The notes below the pieces were generated by a model. The model did no database searches and had not been told where the DNA came from. It saw nothing but the letters and a program-made list of their open reading frames with translations. From UMGS1532 sp045594795 (lineage in GTDB: Bacteria > Bacillota > Clostridia > Oscillospirales > Acutalibacteraceae), in contig JAZNZF010000052.1 in the NCBI GenBank assembly GCA_045594795.1, positions 1 to 15,683 of the forward strand: a DNA stretch of 15,683 nucleotides, written 5' to 3'. Positions 8,074 to 13,931 of this stretch are shown here, in pieces. The first letter of the stretch is position 1. The number at the start of each line of letters is the position of its first letter. A program made the translations under genes and the position numbers.

Positions 8074-8826
8074 CTATTCCTTAATTATATCCTGCATATC
8101 ATAAAGCCCTGCGGACTTGTTTTTAATAAATTTAGCTGCATTCACTGCACCTGTAGCAAAAACCTCTTTGGAACGTGCAGAGTGCGAAATTTTAATAACC
8201 TCGTCTGTTCCTGCAAAAATAACCTCATGCTCGCCAACGATATTACCGCCGCGGATAGAGTGAATACCTATTTCCTTTTTAGAACGCTTAGCTCTTGTAG
8301 AGTGGCGGTCGTAATTAAACTGCATTTTATTGTCTAATGTTTCGTTAATAGCGTTAGCAAGCATATATGCAGTACCGCTTGGCGCGTCAATTTTTTGGTT
8401 ATGATGCTGTTCTATAATTTCAATATCAAAATCACCAAGTATAGATGCGGCAATTTTTGCAAGTTCGGTAATCAAGTTTACACCAAGTGACATATTGAAA
8501 GAGCTAAAAATTGCAACCTTTTTTGATGCTGCGTGTATTTTCTCTGTCTGCTCGTCGCTAAGGCCTGTTGTGCACTCAACTAAAGGTACATTGTGGGCAA
8601 TAGCATAATCAATAATTTCTAATACTATATCAGGATGTGAAAAGTCAATAATAACATCTGCAGGCACAGCAACTTCTTTTATAGAGGTGTACACAGGGTA
8701 TGACCTTTGCACTGTGCTGAACTTGTCAACACCGGCAACAATTTCAATACCGCTTGTATTTGCTATGCGTTCGGTTACTGCAGCTCCCATTTTTCCACCG
8801 CAGCCTACAAGAATTATTTTTAACAT
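8074..8826 (-). CDS. dapB: 4-hydroxy-tetrahydrodipicolinate reductase
   Basis: DapB reduces hydroxy-tetrahydrodipicolinate with NAD(P)H on the way to diaminopimelate and lysine, so it feeds the cell-wall cross-link. In the 250-residue protein the Rossmann motif GCGGKMG is at 8-14, DFSHPD at 61-66, TTGLS at 86-90, and the catalytic/substrate segment EQHHNQKIDAPSGTA holds H141, H142 and K145. HSIRGGNIVGEHEV follows. The start at 8824-8826 is chosen because AGGAG lies 8 bases upstream and the protein then begins MLKIILVGCGG; a longer in-frame start at 8895 would place the promoter inside the coding region. The stop codon TAG (8074-8076) overlaps the dnaD Shine-Dalgarno. Pairing with helicase-loading genes is functionally unrelated and probably historical. 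Confidence 0.95.
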   Translation of the reverse strand: MLKIILVGCGGKMGAAVTERIANTSGIEIVAGVDKFSTVQRSYPVYTSIKEVAVPADVIIDFSHPDIVLEIIDYAIAHNVPLVECTTGLSDEQTEKIHAASKKVAIFSSFNMSLGVNLITELAKIAASILGDFDIEIIEQHHNQKIDAPSGTAYMLANAINETLDNKMQFNYDRHSTRAKRSKKEIGIHSIRGGNIVGEHEVIFAGTDEVIKISHSARSKEVFATGAVNAAKFIKNKSAGLYDMQDIIKE

Positions 8827-8885
8827 TACAACAACTCCTAAAAACAAAAAACTGTTGAACAGATGATACATTTGTGTTATATTAA

Positions 8886-8914
8886 ATAATAACATTTGCC
8901 GAAATAAATGTCAA
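8886..8914 (-). promoter_or_regulatory. Promoter of dapB-dnaD-dnaI
   Basis: On the minus strand TTGACA (8909-8914), a 17-base spacer and TATTAT (8886-8891) form a near-consensus sigma-A promoter, with TG one base upstream of the -10. The predicted start is near 8880, giving a leader of about 55 bases before dapB. Confidence 0.85.
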
Positions 8915-8923
8915 TATTTCGGC
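8898..8923. promoter_or_regulatory. Perfect dyad over the dapB -35 box (candidate operator)
   Basis: GCCGAAATA (8898-8906) and TATTTCGGC (8915-8923) are perfect inverted 9-mers separated by 8 bases. The spacer and inner ends contain the whole -35 hexamer of the minus-strand promoter. Because the dyad is centred on the -35 box and lies upstream of the predicted start, it is not in the dapB transcript. A DNA-binding repressor site is therefore likelier than an RNA hairpin on that strand. Confidence 0.55.
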
Positions 8924-8962
8924 GCTTAAAACCAACCAAAACTTTTATTGGAGTATCTTTAG

Positions 8963-9982
8963 ATGAACAAAAGCGATTTTTATTACGACCTGCCCGAAAA
9001 ACTTATAGCTCAAACACCCATAGAGCCGCGCGATTCCTCGCGTCTTTTGGTGCTTAATAAAGAGAATGGCAATATAGAGCATCGTGTTTTCAGCAATCTC
9101 CTGGAGTATTTAAGGGCGGGCGATTGCTTAATTCTAAATAACACCCGCGTTCTTCCTGCTCGAATTTTTGGAACGCGTGTAGATACGGGCTCGGTGGTAG
9201 AATTTGTTTTATTAAAACAAATAACAAACACCAAGTGGGAGTGTATCGCAGGTCCGGGTAAAAAAGCTCGCGAGGGTAAAGGCTTCACATTTTCTGAGGA
9301 GCTTTCCTGTACTGTTACCGAGGTACTGCCCGATGGTAACAGAGTAGTAGAGTTTTCATTTAACGGCAACTTTTACGAAATTCTTGATAGGGTAGGCGAA
9401 ATGCCGCTACCACACTATATTAAAGAAAAGCTAAACGATAAAGAACGTTATCAAACCGTATATTCTAAGGAAACAGGCTCGGCAGCTGCACCTACTGCGG
9501 GCTTACACTTTACACCCCAAATGTTAGAGGATATAAAGAATAGCGGTGTAAACATTGGTTACGTTACCTTGCACGTAGGCCTTGGTACCTTTAGACCCGT
9601 TAAGGTCGAAAAAATCGAAGACCATAAAATGCACAGCGAACACTATTATATGCCAAAAGAAACCGCCGAACTAATTAATAACACAAAAGCACGCGGCGGT
9701 AGGGTGATTTGCGTAGGTACAACAAGCTGTAGAACCCTTGAGAGCGTTGCGGCTTTGGGTGATATACGCGAGTGTAGTGGGGATACCGATATTTTCATTT
9801 ATCCCGGCTATAAATTTAAGTGTATGGATGCGCTTATTACCAATTTCCATCTGCCCGAAAGTACGCTTATAATGCTTGTTTCAGCTTTTGCTGGCTACGA
9901 TAATACCTTTAATGCGTATAATACAGCCGTAAAGGAAGAGTATCGATTCTTTAGTTTTGGCGACGCTATGTTGATTTTCTAA
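8963..9982 (+). CDS. queA: S-adenosylmethionine:tRNA ribosyltransferase-isomerase
   Basis: QueA transfers and isomerises the ribosyl group of SAM onto preQ1 in tRNA, giving epoxyqueuosine. The 339-residue length is normal for the family. Recognisable stretches are YYDLPEKLIAQTPIEPRDSSRLL at the N-terminus, LNNTRVLPARIFG (about 53-65), SAAAPTAGLHFTPQML (about 172-187), VTLHVGLGTFRPV (about 196-208) and a C-terminal NFHLPESTLIMLVSAF. ATG 8963 follows GGAG (8950-8953). It is divergent from dapB across a 136-base gap and precedes tgt, the classical queuosine pair. A 10-bp perfect hairpin (9969-9995) straddles its stop codon. Confidence 0.97.
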   Translation: MNKSDFYYDLPEKLIAQTPIEPRDSSRLLVLNKENGNIEHRVFSNLLEYLRAGDCLILNNTRVLPARIFGTRVDTGSVVEFVLLKQITNTKWECIAGPGKKAREGKGFTFSEELSCTVTEVLPDGNRVVEFSFNGNFYEILDRVGEMPLPHYIKEKLNDKERYQTVYSKETGSAAAPTAGLHFTPQMLEDIKNSGVNIGYVTLHVGLGTFRPVKVEKIEDHKMHSEHYYMPKETAELINNTKARGGRVICVGTTSCRTLESVAALGDIRECSGDTDIFIYPGYKFKCMDALITNFHLPESTLIMLVSAFAGYDNTFNAYNTAVKEEYRFFSFGDAMLIF

Positions 9983-9995
9983 AGTAAAATCAACA
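9969..9995 (+). other. Perfect hairpin spanning the queA stop codon
   Basis: TGTTGATTTT (9969-9978) and AAAATCAACA (9986-9995) pair perfectly around the 7-base loop CTAAAGT, which contains the stop. On + it is followed by AGAAAAAG, not a U-tract, so it is not a normal terminator for queA. It may stabilise the mRNA end or attenuate read-through into tgt. Confidence 0.5.
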
Positions 9996-9999
9996 AGAA

Positions 10000-10092
10000 A
10001 AAGTTAATAGTGAAAAGTGAAGAGGTAAGGTGTGCCTGCGGCACGGATTATAAATCGTCGGCTTTGCCGACACCTGAACTGTTCATTATTTA
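10000..10092. repeat. REP/MITE-like palindromic block between queA and tgt
   Basis: AGGT (10028-10031) and ACCT (10072-10075) close a structure with two internal hairpins: GTGCC/GGCAC (10032-10044) and GTCGGC/GCCGAC (10057-10071). Flanks show a weak outer inverted match: TAATAGTGAAAAGTGAAG on the left, and ACTGTTCATTATTTA on the right read in reverse. The cloverleaf-like form and higher GC than the flanks suggest a small dispersed element rather than a terminator. Copy number elsewhere in the genome cannot be seen here. Confidence 0.5.
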
Positions 10093-10103
10093 GTGGGGTT
10101 AAT

Positions 10104-11234
10104 ATGTTTAAACTTATAAAAACAAACGGAACAGCCCGTAGGGGCGAATTTACAACGGTACACGGTACTGTACAAACACCTGCTTTTATGAACGTGGCTA
10201 CTGCTGCTGCAATCAAAGGCGGTGTATCAACTAAAGATTTAGAAGAGGTAAATTGTCAAGTAATGCTCTGCAACACCTACCATCTGCATCTTAGACCTAA
10301 CGATAAGATTGTTCGAGAGATGGGTGGCTTGCATAAGTTTGCGGTTTGGGATAGGCCTATCTTGACCGATAGCGGCGGATTTCAGGTATTCTCACTTTCT
10401 TCTTTGAGGAAAATCGAGGAGGAGGGCGTAACCTTCAACTCGCATATAGATGGTCACCGCATTTTTATGGGACCCGAGGAGAGTATGCAAATACAGTCTA
10501 ATTTGGGTTCTACCATTGCAATGGCTTTTGACGAGTGCATAGAAAATCCGGCACCGCGCAAATACGTTGTGGATTCTTGCGACCGTACGTTCAGGTGGCT
10601 TCAGCGTTGTAAAAAAGAGATGCAGCGTTTAAATAGCTTAGAGAATACGGTTAATAAAAACCAACTGCTGTTTGGTATAAATCAAGGCTCTACCTATGCC
10701 GATATCCGTGCCGACCATATGAAACGCATTGCCGAGCTTGATTTACCTGGCTATGCAATAGGCGGCTTGGCGGTAGGCGAAACAGCAGAGGAAATGTATA
10801 ATATTATTGAAGCAGTCGAGCCGCATATGCCAAGCACCAAGCCGCGTTACCTAATGGGTGTTGGCACACCCGTAAATATATTAGAGGCTGTTGAACGTGG
10901 TGTTGATTTGTTCGACTGCGTAATGCCAAGCAGAAATGCAAGGCACGGACATCTGTTTACCTCAATGGGTATAATTAATCTTAACAATAGCAAGTACGCT
11001 ACCGACCCACTACCTATAGATCCTAATTGTAACTGTCCTGCTTGCCGTAGATACTCAAGGGCATATTTAAAGCACTTGCTAAAGGCGGGCGAAATGCTTG
11101 GTATGAGGCTTCTGGTACTGCATAACTTATATTTCTATAATCAGCTTATGGCAGATATTCGTGAGGCTTTGGATAACGACTGCTTTGCCGAGTTTAAAAA
11201 GGACGCAATAGAACGTATAGGCAAGCGCATTTAA
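10104..11234 (+). CDS. tgt: tRNA-guanine transglycosylase (bacterial Tgt)
   Basis: Tgt swaps the wobble guanine of GUN-anticodon tRNAs for preQ1; QueA then modifies it. The 376-residue protein has TDSGGFQVF with the base D89, the nucleophile-bearing LFDCVMPSRNARHG with D271, GGLAVGE (about 220-226) and MGVGTP (251-256). A zinc site CNCPAC...H is formed by C309, C311, C314 and H340. All catalytic and metal residues are present. ATG 10104 follows GTGGGGTT (10094-10100). An in-frame extension to 10032 would run through the palindromic repeat and add non-family residues, so it is rejected. No promoter of its own is evident; it is probably read from queA. Confidence 0.97.
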   Translation: MFKLIKTNGTARRGEFTTVHGTVQTPAFMNVATAAAIKGGVSTKDLEEVNCQVMLCNTYHLHLRPNDKIVREMGGLHKFAVWDRPILTDSGGFQVFSLSSLRKIEEEGVTFNSHIDGHRIFMGPEESMQIQSNLGSTIAMAFDECIENPAPRKYVVDSCDRTFRWLQRCKKEMQRLNSLENTVNKNQLLFGINQGSTYADIRADHMKRIAELDLPGYAIGGLAVGETAEEMYNIIEAVEPHMPSTKPRYLMGVGTPVNILEAVERGVDLFDCVMPSRNARHGHLFTSMGIINLNNSKYATDPLPIDPNCNCPACRRYSRAYLKHLLKAGEMLGMRLLVLHNLYFYNQLMADIREALDNDCFAEFKKDAIERIGKRI

Positions 11235-11268
11235 TTATTAACTAATTTTAAATTCACTAAAAACGCAC

Positions 11269-11297
11269 TTGCAATATTTAGTGCTATGTTGTATAAT
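11269..11297 (+). promoter_or_regulatory. Promoter of yajC
   Basis: TTGCAA (11269-11274), a 17-base spacer and TATAAT (11292-11297), in the gap after tgt. The leader contains a 6-bp hairpin TAATGC/GCATTA (11316-11332) directly before the Shine-Dalgarno GGAGG (11335-11339), which could affect translation. Confidence 0.8.
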
Positions 11298-11347
11298 ACA
11301 CTTGTTTAAAATTGATAATGCAAAACGCATTAACGGAGGTAAAATAA

Positions 11348-11695
11348 ATGGATTTTTTAACACTTACAAGCAACGCGGGCGGTACTGCTGGAACAACCAG
11401 CCCGATTATGACTATTGTTATGTTCGGACTTATAATCGTTGTTTTCTATTTCTTTATGATTCGCCCACAGAAAAAACGCCAAAAGGAAGAAGAAAAAATG
11501 CGTAACAGCCTTCAAATCGGCGACGAGGTTACATCCATAGGTGGTATTGTTGGTAGGGTTGTTTCTATTAAAGAAGATAGTATTGTTTTAGAGTCACCTG
11601 CTGACCATTCTAAAATTAAACTTTTACGTGCCGCTATCCAAACAAACAACACCGTTCACGATGAAGAGGCTAAAGCTTCTAAAAAAAGTAAATAA
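11348..11695 (+). CDS. yajC: Sec translocase accessory subunit YajC
   Basis: YajC is a small membrane protein of the SecDF-YajC holotranslocon. The 115-residue product has a short polar N-terminus, one transmembrane helix (about 19-38, PIMTIVMFGLIIVVFYFFMI), the family signature RPQKKRQKEEEKM directly after it, and a cytoplasmic beta-rich part with LQIGDEVTSIGGIVGRV and IVLESPADHSKIKLLRAAI. The tail is Lys-rich. Start ATG 11348 follows GGAGG by 8 bases. It follows tgt as in the common queA-tgt-yajC order, but secD and secF are not next; a DUF3792-type gene follows instead. Confidence 0.96.
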   Translation: MDFLTLTSNAGGTAGTTSPIMTIVMFGLIIVVFYFFMIRPQKKRQKEEEKMRNSLQIGDEVTSIGGIVGRVVSIKEDSIVLESPADHSKIKLLRAAIQTNNTVHDEEAKASKKSK

Positions 11696-11712
11696 GTAAT
11701 TTATAGACCTTT

Positions 11713-11756
11713 CCGAGAATATGATTTAGTAATCATTATTTTCGGGAAGTGTTTTT
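11713..11756 (+). terminator. Hairpin and U-tract between yajC and the DUF3792 gene
   Basis: CCGAGAATATGATT (11713-11726) pairs with AATCAT (11731-11736), a one-base bulge and ATTTTCGG (11738-11745), around the loop TAGT, with one G-U pair. GGAAGTGTTTTT follows and runs directly into the next start codon. It looks like an intrinsic terminator or attenuator. It also covers the region where the next ribosome binding site should be. Confidence 0.6.
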
Positions 11757-12167
11757 ATGAAAAAAAGTTATTCGGTTTCTTCGCAACTATCAAAGCCTAC
11801 CGTTTTTGCAATTAGCTTAGGTATAGCAGTAGTAACAGTTGTTGCGGCAATTTTGCTGTTCTCTCTGTTTATGACAGTGGTGGATATACCTAAAGACTAT
11901 GCTTTTCCGCTTTCTTCGGTAGCACTCGGAATAGGCAGTTTTATAGGCTCGCGCTTTGCTGCAAAAAAACTAATGGAAAAGGGCTACTTGTGCGGAATTA
12001 TTTTAGGTTTGTTGTTATTTGTTATTTTTACTATAGTTGCAATAATCGTGGGCGGCGCACAGTTTACAGCACTAACACCGCTTAGATTGATTATAAGCGT
12101 GCTTATGGGAATGCTTGGCGGCATTTCTGGAATCAACACAAAAAGCACACGCTCTCTGGTAAAATAA
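11757..12167 (+). CDS. DUF3792 / TIGR04086-type membrane protein
   Basis: The 136-residue protein has four predicted membrane helices (about 14-38, 48-66, 78-99 and 106-127), with a short basic loop SRFAAKKLMEKG between helices two and three. Glycine-rich helices such as VALGIGSFIGSRFA and IISVLMGMLGGISG fit the TIGR04086/DUF3792 family of small four-helix proteins, often found beside yajC or sec genes in clostridia. Molecular function is unknown. The Shine-Dalgarno is weak (GGGAAG, 11744-11749) and partly in the upstream hairpin, so expression may be low or structure-controlled. A truncated amidase gene starts one base after its stop, indicating coupling. Confidence 0.8.
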   Translation: MKKSYSVSSQLSKPTVFAISLGIAVVTVVAAILLFSLFMTVVDIPKDYAFPLSSVALGIGSFIGSRFAAKKLMEKGYLCGIILGLLLFVIFTIVAIIVGGAQFTALTPLRLIISVLMGMLGGISGINTKSTRSLVK

Positions 12168-12168
12168 T

Positions 12169-12330
12169 ATGCAAGTAAAATTAAAAACTGCTACTTGCAT
12201 TATTTGTCTGCTTGCAATTATGCTATGTAGCCTATATAATAAAAGTAGCACAGCTTATGCAGTAGAAACTCCGCAAACAATTATAATAGACGCAGGCCAC
12301 GGTGGGTTAACTAATACTATAAAGGTTTAA
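12169..12330 (+). pseudogene. cwlD: Truncated N-acetylmuramoyl-L-alanine amidase (Amidase_3, CwlD-like), N-terminal part only
   Basis: The reading frame gives a signal or anchor helix (about residues 5-22, TATCIICLLAIMLCSLY), then QTIIIDAGHGG at 36-46. That motif starts the Amidase_3 domain and carries the first zinc-ligand histidine. The homology then stops: only LTNTIKV follows before TAA at 12328. The remaining three quarters of the domain, with the other zinc ligands and catalytic glutamate, are absent from the window, so the product cannot be an active amidase. The gene starts one base after the DUF3792 stop. CwlD trims spore-cortex peptidoglycan in spore formers; other Amidase_3 enzymes act in cell separation, and the remnant cannot tell these apart. 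The break coincides with the start of accessory DNA. Confidence 0.8.
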
Positions 12331-12504
12331 CAATAGGGGATGTCTATTGCGGTTGCGCTCGTCTATTTTGCCCATCGGTTTTGCCTTCGTTTTTGGCAGG
12401 CGTTAGCCTTGCCAAAAGCCTCAGGCTTCACCGAACGAACAAACTAAACGGCAACAACAAAAAGCGCAACACCCACCCCTGTTGATAAACCTATAGGTCC
12501 AAAT
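12316..12504. repeat. MITE-like imperfect palindrome at the island junction
   Basis: The left end CTATAAAGGTTTAACAATAG resembles the reverse complement of the right end, CTATAGGTTTATCAACAGGG, and both continue into GGGG then TTGCG-like sequence. Inside, GGTTGCGCT (12350-12358) is matched by AGCGCAAC (12461-12468). The centre is a hairpin, TTTTGGCA-GGC with GCC-TTGCCAAAA (about 12394-12419). It encodes no protein. The size of about 190 bp with long imperfect self-complementarity suits a non-autonomous element. Exact ends and target duplication could not be defined by eye. Confidence 0.5.
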
Positions 12505-12538
12505 CTGCCGTGAAATTTCAATATAAAATGCTTTGCAG

Positions 12539-12567
12539 TTGAATTTTAAAATAAAATCGTGTATAAT
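12539..12567 (+). promoter_or_regulatory. Promoter of the HipA-like kinase gene
   Basis: TTGAAT (12539-12544), a 17-base spacer and TATAAT (12562-12567). The start codon lies 31 bases downstream of the -10, with GAAAGGAGA (12582-12590) as a strong ribosome binding site. Confidence 0.82.
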
Positions 12568-12598
12568 ATATTAAAAATGAAGAAAGGAGAAAAAGTTT

Positions 12599-13633
12599 AT
12601 GAAGGATTTTGAGATTTTAAGCCGTGATACAGTTGTTGCTATTTGGAAAGATAATGAGCTTAATGTTTTGAATAATGAATTATTGCCTTTATATTTAAAG
12701 CGTGTAAACGATGCTAAATCTTGGCTTGAAACAAGAGCTATTGACTCGCATAGAGCAAACTCACGACTTCTTAAAAAGGCATTAAGACTTGCTGAAAAAG
12801 ACGATGTTTCAACCGTTCTTCATGTTAATGCTGCAACCATTACCGACACCTATTGGGTTAGGGCAATCGGCAGCGATTTAAAATATGAAGATGTTCGCTT
12901 TAATAAAGACTATTTCTCCAATCTGGCTTTACGAGGACTATATTCAAGTTTTAATTCTGCGGCAAAGCGTAAGGATACTAAAACACCTGAGCTCACCAAT
13001 ATCGGTAGCTTTGAAAAGTGCTGGAAGCTTAAAAATGGCAAATGGTGGATTTATAAATCTGCTAACCAAAAAGAGCAGTTCTCAGAGCTTTTCGTATATG
13101 AGTTAGGTAAAGCACTCGGTATGAATATGGCTCATTATGAGAAAGGTGATAAATGTGTCAAATCTCTTGATTTCACCGATTCGACAAATGTTATTTTTGA
13201 GCCTGCATCTTCTTTTATGGGCGACGAGGAAGATTATATCAAGGTTGTTGAAAAGCTAAAGGAACTTTGCACCAAAGCAATTTCCGATTATATTAAGATG
13301 ATTTTTCTTGATACCATAACCGCTAACCCCGACAGACACACTGGAAACTTTGGTTTAATGCGTGATGTTGAGTCAGGCGAACTTTTGGGACTCGCACCAA
13401 ATTTTGATAACAATATGGCACTTATTGCACGTGGTTATCCAACAAGCAAATCCGCAAACGACCTTTTAATCACACTCTTTAATGAACTAATGGAAAAGTA
13501 TCCCGAATATAAGGAATATATACCAAAAGTCACAGAGCAGATGATTAAGAAAGTTATCAGCAAACTTAATATGAAGGTTAAATCTCAGGTAATTGTTGAT
13601 TTTGTAATTAACCGTTATCAAGCAATTAAATAA
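12599..13633 (+). CDS. HipA-like protein kinase, no partner antitoxin
   Basis: The 344-residue protein has a HipA/CtkA-type kinase core. The N-terminal 110 residues are helical and not recognised. A nucleotide-loop candidate is LTNIGSFEKCWKL (132-144), with candidate ATP lysine K153 in WWIYKSA and acidic partner E163 in FSELFVYELGKALG. The catalytic loop is NPDRHTGNFG (243-252; D245, N250), and the metal aspartate is D270 in APNFDNNMAL. HipA phosphorylates translation factors such as glutamyl-tRNA synthetase and normally pairs with a HipB DNA-binding antitoxin. No such gene is upstream or downstream, and the gene is a monocistronic unit with its own promoter and terminator. It could be a stand-alone Ser/Thr kinase, an orphan toxin or a defence-type effector; substrate unknown. 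Confidence 0.75.
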   Translation: MKDFEILSRDTVVAIWKDNELNVLNNELLPLYLKRVNDAKSWLETRAIDSHRANSRLLKKALRLAEKDDVSTVLHVNAATITDTYWVRAIGSDLKYEDVRFNKDYFSNLALRGLYSSFNSAAKRKDTKTPELTNIGSFEKCWKLKNGKWWIYKSANQKEQFSELFVYELGKALGMNMAHYEKGDKCVKSLDFTDSTNVIFEPASSFMGDEEDYIKVVEKLKELCTKAISDYIKMIFLDTITANPDRHTGNFGLMRDVESGELLGLAPNFDNNMALIARGYPTSKSANDLLITLFNELMEKYPEYKEYIPKVTEQMIKKVISKLNMKVKSQVIVDFVINRYQAIK

Positions 13634-13667
13634 TTGCAGATTAAACATTGTGAGATTAGAATATAAC

Positions 13668-13704
13668 ACAACCCCGTCTTTGCGATTTGCAGAGGCGGGG
13701 TTGT
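13668..13704 (+). terminator. Hairpin terminator of the HipA-like gene
   Basis: A 16-bp stem of 13668-13683 with 13689-13704 (ACAACCCCG/CGGGGTTGT perfect, then two G-U pairs), loop GATTT. The stem is strong but the downstream U-tract is poor (TAACTTAAC), so efficiency is uncertain. Confidence 0.65.
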
Positions 13705-13705
13705 T

Positions 13706-13813
13706 AACTTAACAGTAATCGCCGTATGGGACGGCAGTCCAAGTGGGACGAAAAACACTATCGTTTATGCACGACGAAAAGGTATTCCTGTAATCAATAT
13801 TTTAGATAAGTAA
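13706..13813 (+). pseudogene. 3' remnant of a SLOG/DUF2493-like gene
   Basis: An open frame directly after the hairpin reads LTVIAVWDGSPSGTKNTIVY, then ARRKGIPVINILDK and a stop. The pattern I-A-x-WDG-x-S-x-GT-x-NTI-x-YA-x-x-x-GIPV is what I recognise from the C-terminal end of SLOG-fold (DUF2493, YspA/YpsA-related) proteins, which bind nucleotide-like ligands. There is no ATG, no ribosome binding site and no upstream body: the frame closes at a stop (13664-13666) in front of the terminator. It is the tail of a gene cut off when the HipA-like cassette or the recombinase region moved in. Assignment rests on a short motif. Confidence 0.5.
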
Positions 13814-13868
13814 ATCTCAATAGGCTCTGAAAAATTTAATATGCCCAAACTCCGTTTTGCATCTGATG

Positions 13869-13886
13869 TTTAACTTGATAGTTAAA
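13869..13886. promoter_or_regulatory. Dyad upstream of the recombinase gene (candidate operator)
   Basis: TTTAACT (13869-13875), spacer TGAT, AGTTAAA (13880-13886), a perfect 7-bp inverted repeat. It overlaps TTGATA (13875-13880), a possible -35; the -10 is not clear (TAGTAA at 13898 or TAAAAT at 13901). It could be an autoregulatory or repressor site for the recombinase. Confidence 0.4.
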
Positions 13887-13931
13887 GTGCAAAATAATAG
13901 TAAAATAAAGATATGAAATGGAGGTTTTGGT

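Noticed and set aside
10032..10103. Longer start for tgt
   Set aside because: The extension is translated from the palindromic repeat and adds residues not expected in Tgt; ATG 10104 has its own ribosome binding site.
11269..11505. Plus-strand frame overlapping the yajC promoter and start
   Set aside because: It covers the yajC promoter, leader hairpin and Shine-Dalgarno; composition and lack of signals argue it is spurious.
12331..12504. Group II intron or transposase remnant
   Set aside because: No GTGYG start, domain V-like hairpin, or coding frame was seen; a non-coding MITE-like palindrome fits better.
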